Shown here one piece after another: positions 45,079 through 52,202 of a stretch of DNA of 64,000 nt. The DNA comes from Egbenema bharatensis (GTDB lineage: Bacteria > Cyanobacteriota > Cyanobacteriia > Elainellales > Elainellaceae). The stretch is taken from positions 2,542,001-2,606,000 of the forward strand of contig NZ_CP182236.1 of NCBI RefSeq assembly GCF_048077055.1, in the 5' to 3' direction. Numbering within the stretch: the stretch's first letter is position 1; each line of letters opens with the position of its first letter. The notes under the pieces were generated by a model, which saw only the letters and a list, made by a program, of their open reading frames with translations, was not told where the DNA came from and did no database searches. A program made the translations under genes and the position numbers.

Positions 45079-45918
45079 CTATCGGCTGAAGTAAACTCTG
45101 GCATCCATGCCAAAGTCCCGAAAATAGCGACTCCAGCGATTCGCAGCACTGCGATCGGCGAAGGGCCCCACACGAACGTGCGTTCCACGGCGGGATTCGG
45201 CTGTCTGCACCATCTGGGCAACATCAAACCCTTCTCCTAACCGGGCGACCTGATTCGTAATCGCTTCAATGTCATTGGAACTGCCTGGAATTACCACATA
45301 GTAATGCCGCGAATTCCGGATAGGAGCCGTCGCTTCCACTTCAGATGGCGGAACTGGATTACTCAACTGGTTTGGGCTGGGCGGCTGACCAAATTCCACT
45401 TCCCTGGGCACTGGAGCGACTGGCAGAATATCGGGAGGCGGGAGTCCCGGTAAAGGGTTTTGCTGGGCAACTTGTCCGCTGGTTGTGGCTGCATTGACTG
45501 TGACAATTTCTGCACCAATTCCCTGGGCGGCAAGGGCTGAAACCTGCTGCTGGGCCATGGCTGGGTCATTAAACAGTCCTGCCTGAATAAATCGCTGCCC
45601 GTTATAGTCCTGGAGCGAGGCATTGGCAGCTACCATCTGCACCTGGGAAAGCAGGAGGGGACTATCTCCATTCACAATCACCAGGTACTGCGATGCCCCT
45701 GGATTGCCACTGGTGGGATGGCTGGGGAATCCGCCTGGAGCATTGTCGAGGGGAGGAGGAGGGGGTAAGCCATCGACGATCTGTTGAGCTAAGAGCCGAT
45801 CGCCCTCTAATTCATTTGCCGATGCTGGAACGTTGGCGGAGGCCAGTTGGGGAGTAATCAGTAGTCCACTGCCGATTAGCCCGGCCACTAATCGCGGGAT
45901 TGCCGAAGAGACTTTCAT
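45079..45918 (-). CDS. Exported protein with SPOR-like repeats
   Basis: A 279-residue exported protein from ATG 45918 (a GTG at 45942 would add eight residues). Signal peptide at 1-29 (VAGLIGSGLLITPQLASANV). A Pro-rich stretch with GLPPPPPL follows. Two related modules: YLVIVNGDSPLLLSQVQMVA with IQAGLFNDPAMAQQQVSALA, and YYVVIPGSSNDIEAITNQVA with HVRVGPFADRSAANRWSRYF. Each has the beta-alpha-beta pattern and the (R)VxxGxFxD motif of SPOR domains, which bind glycan strands of peptidoglycan. It probably sits in the periplasm on the cell wall. The gene is alone; mnmA is divergent. Confidence 0.8.
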   Translation of the reverse strand: MKVSSAIPRLVAGLIGSGLLITPQLASANVPASANELEGDRLLAQQIVDGLPPPPPLDNAPGGFPSHPTSGNPGASQYLVIVNGDSPLLLSQVQMVAANASLQDYNGQRFIQAGLFNDPAMAQQQVSALAAQGIGAEIVTVNAATTSGQVAQQNPLPGLPPPDILPVAPVPREVEFGQPPSPNQLSNPVPPSEVEATAPIRNSRHYYVVIPGSSNDIEAITNQVARLGEGFDVAQMVQTAESRRGTHVRVGPFADRSAANRWSRYFRDFGMDARVYFSR

Positions 45919-46221
45919 AGGGTTGACCGATAGGAGTAGCACTGAAATTGGCTGTTAGTTTAACACAGGAATTAAAAATCAAATAATAATTCATTGTATC
46001 TACGGATTGCGTTTATGGCGCAAATTTTTTATTTAAACCGCTATATCTGTGGCGATGGCTGGGGCAACCGATGAAGGAATTCAAATAAACCAAAGGAGAG
46101 TGTTAGCCTAGAGAGAGCGATGTTCGATCGCGCTCATTTTTAGCTGCCGGAATTCTAAGGACTGAGTTGAGGACTGAGTTCCGAGTCAGACTTTTATCTT
46201 CTATTGCAAGCGTTTCCGTTC

Positions 46222-47276
46222 ATGGACAAAGTTGTTGTTGGACTTTCAGGTGGTGTCGATAGCTCAGTGGCAGCCGCGACCCTGCATCGTCAGGGGTATG
46301 ACGTGGTGGGAATTACCCTGTGGTTAATGAAAGGCAAGGGACAGTGTTGTTCAGAAGGAATGCTGGATGCGGCAAGACTTTGCGAGGATCTGGACATTCC
46401 CCATCACATTGTGGATACGCGCGAAGTCTTTACGAAAAATATTGTGGACTATCTGGTGAGCGGTTACGAGGCAGGGATTACGCCGCTCCCCTGTTCGCAG
46501 TGCAACAAGGCCGTGAAGTTTGCCCGATGCTGGAGTATGCCCGGACGGAGTTGGGGGTCGATCGCATTGCCACAGGTCACTACGCCCGTATTGTGTTTAA
46601 TTCCGACACAGGACGCTACGAACTGCATCGAGCCGTTGATCCCAGTAAGGATCAAACCTACTTTCTCTATGACCTGAGCCAGGAAATTTTGGCCCATACC
46701 CTGTTTCCTCTGGGCAACCAGGTTAAGGCAGAAACCCGTCGTTTAGCGGCCGAATTTGGACTTCACACAGCAGAAAAACCAGAAAGTCAGGATCTTTGCC
46801 TGATTGAAGCCCACGGCTCTATGCGATCGTTTCTAGATCAGTACCTGGCTCCTAAGCAGGGGGATATTGTGGATCCATCCGGGAAAGTCCTGGGGCAGCA
46901 TGATGGCATTCACCATTACACCATCGGGCAGCGACGGGGGATTGGCATTGCAGCTGATCGGCCTCTGTACGTGATTGGGATTGATGCTGGACGAAATCAG
47001 GTGATTGTGGGCGATCGAACGGCAGCCCAGCATCCTGAACTGACGGCCCATCGGGTGAACTGGGTGTCGATGGCTGTTCCCACCAGCCCCATCCGGGCTG
47101 AAGTTCAGATTCGCTATCGTTCTCAACCAATTCCCTGTACGGTGATTCCCTTGGAAGGCGATCGGGTCAAAGTTGTGTTTGATGAACCACAATTCAGTGT
47201 TACCCCCGGACAGGCGGCCGTCTGGTATGACGGCGATCGGTTGTTGGGCGGTGGAGTAATCGAGAATGGGATATAG
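46222..47276 (+). CDS. mnmA: tRNA-specific 2-thiouridylase MnmA, frame broken by one apparent base deletion
   Basis: MnmA (TrmU) puts sulfur on U34 of tRNA Lys, Glu and Gln. Start set at ATG 46222 (MDKVVVGLSGGVDSSVAAAT), not the TTG six codons earlier. PP-loop SGGVDSS at 9-15; catalytic Cys91 in PLPCSQCNKAVKF; second active Cys in SQDLCLIEAHG. As read, the first frame departs after KAVKF (giving ARCWSMPGR) while the proper GPMLEYARTELGVDRIATGH lies in the next frame. Adding one G at 46522 (TTTGCCCG to TTTGGCCCG) restores a normal 351-residue enzyme. The rest is well conserved, so a sequencing error is likelier than real loss. Confidence 0.92.
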
Positions 47277-47344
47277 ATCGTAGAGTGCAATTGCTAGGGG
47301 ATCTGCAATCAAATGGCATCCCAACTTTTGAGAAAATCGGCTGT

Positions 47345-47366
47345 AAGGGCGCACCGCTGTGCGCCC
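47345..47366. repeat. Dispersed palindrome B copy
   Basis: GGGCGCACCGCTGTGCGCCC: a near-perfect hairpin 68 bp past the mnmA stop. It could also act as a transcription terminator, though the T run is lacking. Confidence 0.75.
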
Positions 47367-47447
47367 CTTCCCAATCTGGGGCTAACGCCTCTCACTCTTC
47401 TATCAGAAGAGACAGTTAACGACTCAAATCAGCAGCGGCGGCTTTAC

Positions 47448-47855
47448 TCACCACGCTACTGTTTTCAGAATCTCCACTTCTTGAGAATGAGCATCGCATG
47501 TTACCAGAATCAAATCATGCTGTAGTGCAAGGGCTACAATCCAGACATCGTTTTCAGATAATCGTTTTCAGATAATGGACGGCCCTTGAGCCTTAACTTG
47601 TTTTTGACCTCACCGTATTGCTGTGCGGTTTCAGCGTCACACACCAATGTTGTGCTGCCAGCAACTAATCAACTCTTGCTAAGTTTGCTGCAACTCGCCC
47701 TGACTTTCTGGCTCCATAACACTGCTCACCAATGACAATGCTAGGAATGAAAACTGAAGTGTGGTTGGTGCAGCCCAAGCGGAAGCAACAACAAACGGTT
47801 GTCGTTGAGCTAGAACATCAAGCAAAACATCACTGTCAAACAATACCCGCCTCAA
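47448..47855 (-). pseudogene. Decayed PIN-domain (VapC-like) toxin
   Basis: Follows the antitoxin-like gene with overlapping stop/start (TTGA). The first frame reads LRRVLFDSDVLLDVLAQRQP, a PIN opening with its acidic residues, then drifts, and hits a TAG after SQGELQQT. After further shifts, other frames give AETAQQYGEVKNKLRLKGRP and then VWIVALALQHDLILVTCDAH, the conserved second half. Between these the 14-bp CGTTTTCAGATAAT is duplicated in tandem (47549-47576), which by itself breaks the frame. So there are at least one stop and two or more shifts: a true pseudogene. The two halves might derive from different VapC subgroups. Confidence 0.8.
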
Positions 47856-48094
47856 CTGTACTTTTCCTCCAGATAATCCACATAGGATTCTGTAGGTTCT
47901 TCTGTGCCTAACTGAACGACTCCAATTAGGCTTTGAGTCCAGGGATTAAGCTCAGCCAAAGAATCCACCTTTGTCTTTAGTGGACTCAGTATCAGTGTTT
48001 CCTGTTGGATTGAACTTAACAATGACTGTACTAAACGCCAGCGATCGCCAATCGGCAACTGCAATGCCTGATTTTGTAGCTCTTGTAAAGTCAT
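47852..48094 (-). CDS. Antitoxin-like small protein
   Basis: An 80-residue protein, ATG at 48094. The N-terminus TLQELQNQALQLPIGDRWRL and VQSLLSSIQQE match the small helical proteins often found before PIN toxin genes in cyanobacteria. Its stop overlaps the start of the ruined toxin gene, the usual coupling for a toxin-antitoxin pair. With the toxin dead, the antitoxin would be a relic or may answer a toxin elsewhere. Confidence 0.7.
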   Translation of the reverse strand: MTLQELQNQALQLPIGDRWRLVQSLLSSIQQETLILSPLKTKVDSLAELNPWTQSLIGVVQLGTEEPTESYVDYLEEKYS

Positions 48095-48293
48095 CAGTTT
48101 TTCTCAGCCGCTCTGTTTTATCTATTTTAGATGGCTGTTGCCTCTATTAACCTGGAAAGCACTTCCCACCTAATTTTGAATACTGACAGATAAGCTTTCG
48201 GCTGCGCCCCCACCAAGGACTCAGCGGCATAACTACTGTTTATGCTGACTCCCCTGCCTAAATTCCGTCTAACACCCCGTAGCAAGAATGGTA

Positions 48294-48316
48294 GGGGCTG
48301 CACCGCTGTGCGCCCT
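48294..48316. repeat. Dispersed palindrome B copy
   Basis: GGGGCTGCACCGCTGTGCGC, the fourth copy of the GGGCGCAC...GTGCGCCC palindrome. It lies at the 3' end of the 82-residue minus-strand gene. Confidence 0.65.
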
Positions 48317-48319
48317 GGC

Positions 48320-48568
48320 TTAGAGCGTCATCGATCGCACATAAATCCTCATAATCTCTCCCGGTTCTTTGGTGGTAGCCTGTTGGATCTGGGAGAAGGG
48401 TAGGGGACGTGACCAATCTTCGACGCGGCAGAAGTCACACTGATACAGACGCGCGATCGTGATTTCCACATCATTGGGTTGACCGATCATCAGGATTTTG
48501 ACCGATCGCCGGGCAGGGGAAATCAGCCGATCGCCTGCGGGAGGCAGACCGAATAGTTTGTCGGACAT
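48320..48568 (-). CDS. Conserved cyanobacterial hypothetical protein, 82 residues
   Basis: A small soluble protein starting ATG at 48568: MSDKLFGLPPAGDRLISPAR, then RRSVKILMIGQPNDVEITIA and RLYQCDFCRVEDWSRPLPF, ending GEIMRIYVRSMTL. I believe close homologues are widespread in filamentous cyanobacteria, but no function is known to me. The two Cys in QCDFCRV are a minor feature. GGAG lies about 10 bp upstream of the start. No operon partner. Confidence 0.7.
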   Translation of the reverse strand: MSDKLFGLPPAGDRLISPARRSVKILMIGQPNDVEITIARLYQCDFCRVEDWSRPLPFSQIQQATTKEPGEIMRIYVRSMTL

Positions 48569-49038
48569 GGTTTGTAAATCTCCTTATTCCAGGGTTTGAA
48601 GAAACCCCAGAGACTAGCCCTCGTTCAGACAGGGCAAGCGACAGGCATCGGGTGGTATCATACACCCTAGCCTGGACTAGCGTTCGTAGTCTGGGTCAGG
48701 AGGTTGAGCGTTTAGCTTGTGAGGCACGCTTGACCTCCGTTAGAGAATTTCGTCTCCAGGTCATCCAGCTATCCCCCAGGTCTGTGCAACCCAAAAGACA
48801 GCTATAGCTGAAGAGAGTAGCATTAATCAAACGAGCAAATCAAGTCAAAAAGGTTACAGTTCGATCGATTCTGCAAATAGCGCGATCGAGGAATTTGGCT
48901 AATCGGATGAACCGATCGGGTGAAGTGCGATCTCCCCTGACTGGGGCAGGATCAGGCTGTATTGAACCAATAGGAGGCAGTGCATTTCGCCTTATACTCA
49001 TGGTTAACGCCTCACCACGTTAGGGATGACGAACGCCG
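48569..49038. other. 470-bp divergent spacer before the kinase-GUN4 gene
   Basis: Has several GATCG sites and no repeat of note. No tRNA-like fold or other gene was found. It must contain promoters for both neighbours. Confidence 0.4.
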
Positions 49039-50496
49039 ATGCTCAACTTACCCAATGGCGACATGAAGCTGGGGGGGCGATATCAAATCGTCTCCTATTT
49101 GGGAGGTGGTGGTTTTGGGCAAACCTATCTGGCGCAGGATAATCACCTGCCGGGACGGCCTCAATGTGTGGTGAAACACCTCAAACCTCGTTTGAGCGAT
49201 GAGGAAAGTTTAGTCACCGCCCATCGGTTGTTTGAAACAGAGGCCCAGGTTCTATACAAGCTAAGTGATTTTCCGCAAATTCCGCGACTCCTGGCGCATT
49301 TTGAGGAAAATCAAGAATTTTATCTGGTTCAGGAATTCATTGAAGGGGAGAACTTAACCGCAACCCTCACCCCAGGCAATCGCCTCACTGAGGAACAGAC
49401 GATCGCCCTCCTCCAGGAAGTATTGGAAGTATTGGTATATCTGCATCACCATCACGTAATTCACCGCGATCTGAAACCCTCTAACCTGATTCGACGACGC
49501 AGGGACAGCAAAATTGTTTTAATTGACTTCGGCGCAGTCAAACAACTCTCCACCCAGATCCAGACCCACGGCCACAGCACCCGCACCATTGCGATCGGCT
49601 CCCCCGGATATATGCCCAGCGAACAAATGGCAGGCAAACCCCGCTTCTGTAGTGATCTGTATGCCTTGGGAATGATGGGGATTCAAGCCCTAACCGGATT
49701 GCATCCCAAAAGTTTGCCCGAAGATGCCTACACCAGCGAGATTGTCTGGCGCGATCGAGCCGAGGTCAGCCCTCGCTTAGGGGATTTGCTGGACAAAATG
49801 GTGCGCTACGACTTCCGAGAACGCTATCAAACGGCCCTGGAAGTTCTGGCTGATCTGGCTCCTTTAACCCCCGATCGAGTCATAAAACTACCCCAGGGTT
49901 CAGAATTTCAGCCTGATATTAGCCCAGAGACACGGATTCAAATGTTTACCGGGTTTGCCGTCGGTTCCCCCAGTGGTTCTGAGGTGGGGATTGATTACAA
50001 GCATTTACAAGATCTGTTAATTGCCCAATCCTGGCAGGTAGCCGATCGAGAAACCCATCGCCTGATGCTCAAAGCCTTCGATCGGGAATCGGGACAGCTC
50101 TCTCCCGACGAAATCCGCCAGTTTCCTTGCCGCGATTTGTACTTGATGGATTACCTCTGGCTGCACCACAGCGACGGATTATTCGGCTTCAGCGTCCAGC
50201 AAGATGTTTGGAAAAGTGTGGGTGGCACCAGTGATGCCCTCTATCCCACCCTGGAACAGTTTTCCAGGGGACGGGGCAAGTGGCGGGTGAATAGCCCCTG
50301 GCAGCGGTTTGGCAGTCGGGTGGGATGGCGATCGAAAGAGCAATGGTTTTCCGACGATCGACTCTGCTTCTCTCTGGAAGCACCCAAGGGACACCTGCCC
50401 CACTGGCAAACGGGCGCACAGGTCGCAGCCTTGATCTCGCGCCTGGAGGTTTGCAAGCCCTATGTCCCCCACCTGGACATGACTCGGAAACCCTGA
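49039..50496 (+). CDS. Ser/Thr protein kinase with C-terminal GUN4 domain
   Basis: A 485-residue soluble kinase. Kinase domain at about 12-280: GRYQIVSYLGGGGFGQT, the Lys in CVVKHLKP, catalytic loop VIHRDLKPSN and IVLIDFGAVK. From about 310 to 475 comes a GUN4 domain: DYKHLQDLLIAQSWQVADRE, LMLKAFDRE, then FPCRDLYLMDYLWLHHSDG and FGFSVQQDVWKSVGG with RWRSKEQWFS-like ending. GUN4 proper binds protoporphyrin IX and Mg-protoporphyrin IX and boosts Mg-chelatase; fused to a kinase it may sense tetrapyrroles, but that is inference. No membrane segment. All catalytic residues are in place. Confidence 0.93.
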   Translation: MLNLPNGDMKLGGRYQIVSYLGGGGFGQTYLAQDNHLPGRPQCVVKHLKPRLSDEESLVTAHRLFETEAQVLYKLSDFPQIPRLLAHFEENQEFYLVQEFIEGENLTATLTPGNRLTEEQTIALLQEVLEVLVYLHHHHVIHRDLKPSNLIRRRRDSKIVLIDFGAVKQLSTQIQTHGHSTRTIAIGSPGYMPSEQMAGKPRFCSDLYALGMMGIQALTGLHPKSLPEDAYTSEIVWRDRAEVSPRLGDLLDKMVRYDFRERYQTALEVLADLAPLTPDRVIKLPQGSEFQPDISPETRIQMFTGFAVGSPSGSEVGIDYKHLQDLLIAQSWQVADRETHRLMLKAFDRESGQLSPDEIRQFPCRDLYLMDYLWLHHSDGLFGFSVQQDVWKSVGGTSDALYPTLEQFSRGRGKWRVNSPWQRFGSRVGWRSKEQWFSDDRLCFSLEAPKGHLPHWQTGAQVAALISRLEVCKPYVPHLDMTRKP

Positions 50497-50934
50497 AGAT
50501 TAAATGGAATGAAAACATTCTGATGAGTGGTTCATTCAGTAATAGTAAACTTTAGTTTCATCCACTTTTCTGATTCCTCAAAAGCTGTATATTAGGAATT
50601 GAAGCTGATAAGCTTCCCTGGCAGATTTAACAGCCAAGTGTACATTCAAAAGAGAGGTAAAAGAGCTGTTTCATCTGAATCTGTCTCGTTCAACCGTAAC
50701 AGCATCCATCCGAAACATTGATATTTCCTCCAGTAGTTGAAGGGGAGCAATGCAGAGGGTTGAGTTAATGAATAATCAGTGATTCAATCCGAGTAACTCC
50801 AGATAGAATAAAGAAAGAGAGGAAATCGCTCAAATGTTTCAGACCTTGGGTGCTGTTGCTGCTTTTAAATGAGTTTTGAAAGCTGTCTAACAAGCTACCC
50901 AGGTCAGCCCTACGAGACAGGATAAACTCAACCC
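50497..50934. other. 438-bp spacer
   Basis: A/T-rich region between two plus-strand genes. No repeat, hairpin or gene is evident by eye. Confidence 0.4.
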
Positions 50935-51702
50935 ATGGCCATCATTGCACTGAAAGCTTGGTACATTGACGAGTATGAACCAATTCGAGAGTTAGAAAAA
51001 CGTCCTCACGACCTGCGCCTCAGCAAAAATAGCTTGCTTAAGTCAGCCTTGCGGGCTGATTTTTTAGAAGATAGTGAAGATGTTAAAAACTCTGCCTGGT
51101 TTCAGCGATACTTAGAAGGGGAAACGGTCGAATTCTACATCGAAGGCAGTGGGGGTTATGCCATTTCCAATATTGATTTAATCAGCCATGAAATCTATTT
51201 CACAAAACAGGATGTCATGGCCCATCTAGATCCTACTATTTTTCTTTGCTATCAAACCGATCATCCCCAATCCAGCGATCTATTGCGAGATGAAATTCAA
51301 AGCTTTCTAGAAAAATTTAACAAACGATCGCGCTTTCCCATCACCCTGGAAGAATCCCACCGGCTCGCAGAAGGCCCCGTCCGCCTCAACAGTGGGCTGA
51401 TGCGTAAAATCAAAAAATGCTTGCTGTTCATTGCTGACGGTACGCCGATCCTGCAAATTGACGGCAACCCCCCTCAACTGATCCCCAGCCCTAAGGTTTG
51501 TGTAGAAGTGGGCTATGCCCTGCAATGTAAACGACCGGAACAACTACTGCTGACCCATCTAGAGCGATCGGACGTATCAGGACAATTTCCCTTCGATCTA
51601 CCCAGCACCAGCCGCCTCACCTTCCGCAACAAAACCGATCTACACAAAACCCTCCCCCAGGCGATCGAAGAACAGCTTCAACGGTTTAATTTGCTGGTTT
51701 GA
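50935..51702 (+). CDS. Hypothetical protein with C-terminal TIR-like/nucleotide-binding look
   Basis: A 255-residue soluble protein, ATG at 50935. The N-terminal half (IIALKAWYIDEYEPIRELEK, LSKNSLLKSALRADFLED, YLEGETVEFYIEGSGGYAIS) is an unfamiliar conserved region. The C-terminal half runs DPTIFLCYQTDHPQSSDLLR (strand, helix), then KKCLLFIADGTPIL, PSPKVCVEVGYALQCKRPEQ and LLLTHLERS, then FPFDLPSTSRLTFRNKTD. The order strand / conserved E-x-G-Y-A / LLL strand / FPFDL is like that of TIR-like and deoxyribosyltransferase-like effector domains found in defence systems. I cannot identify it further. Neighbours are kinases; no defence genes are adjacent. Confidence 0.65.
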   Translation: MAIIALKAWYIDEYEPIRELEKRPHDLRLSKNSLLKSALRADFLEDSEDVKNSAWFQRYLEGETVEFYIEGSGGYAISNIDLISHEIYFTKQDVMAHLDPTIFLCYQTDHPQSSDLLRDEIQSFLEKFNKRSRFPITLEESHRLAEGPVRLNSGLMRKIKKCLLFIADGTPILQIDGNPPQLIPSPKVCVEVGYALQCKRPEQLLLTHLERSDVSGQFPFDLPSTSRLTFRNKTDLHKTLPQAIEEQLQRFNLLV

Positions 51703-51727
51703 GGGATCTGGCTGAAAGGGGCTAGCT

Positions 51728-51848
51728 TGAATCATCTAAGGTTCTTGTAGGATGAACCTCTTGTAGGATGAACCTCTTGTGGGGTGGGCATCTTGCCCGC
51801 CCAGTTAAAAAAGCAGAATAGTGGACAGCTTATTTCATTCACAATCCT
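51728..51848 (+). repeat. Dispersed repeat A, long form with internal duplication
   Basis: Matches the copy at 4741-4835 over the flanks and core. A unit reading CTCTTGTAGGATGAAC is duplicated in front of the GGGTGGGCATCTTGCCCGCCC core. Confidence 0.75.
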
Positions 51849-51898
51849 ATTGTTGGTGGACAGTGTTCAATGGCAGGCAAGATGCCTGCACTACGGAG

Positions 51899-52036
51899 GG
51901 GAGCATGTCACTTTTGTCGCCCTCACCCTAAATCCCTCTCCCAAAGGGCGAGGGACTTCGATCCGGTTCCCCTTCGCCCTGCTTGGGAGAAGAGGTTAGG
52001 GGATGAGGGTTAGACTTGCAAACGTGACATGCTCCC
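51899..52036. mobile_element. 138-bp MITE-like element with perfect 13-bp inverted ends and 9-bp target duplication
   Basis: Left end GGGAGCATGTCAC (51899-51911), right end GTGACATGCTCCC (52024-52036): perfect reverse complements. The 9-bp ACTACGGAG stands immediately outside both ends (51890-51898 and 52037-52045), as expected of a target-site duplication. The inside is C/G-rich with two CCCTCxCCC / GGGxGAGGG arms that can pair, and no reading frame. Taking out the element and one duplicate rebuilds an uninterrupted short A' repeat (GGCAAGATGCCTGCACTACG). So it is a non-autonomous element that moved into an older repeat. Confidence 0.9.
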
Positions 52037-52202
52037 ACTACGGAGTGATTCTCAACCCCCGGAACCATCACCTTTTTTTTACGTCTAAAGGATGGGGTGG
52101 CGCGATCGGGTGACTTCCCTCAGTTGGAATGTCAATGAGCGAGTTAGTTAAACGATCAAGCTGGTTTCAGCAACGCCACAACTTCAGCAGCAGCATTCCA
52201 AA

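Larger units (their letters stand above)
51703..52202. other. 500-bp spacer built from nested repeats
   Basis: Contains repeat A (about 51728-51848), a short A' hairpin (51873-51897) and, inserted in the latter, a 138-bp MITE-like element (51899-52036). No gene is visible. Confidence 0.7.
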
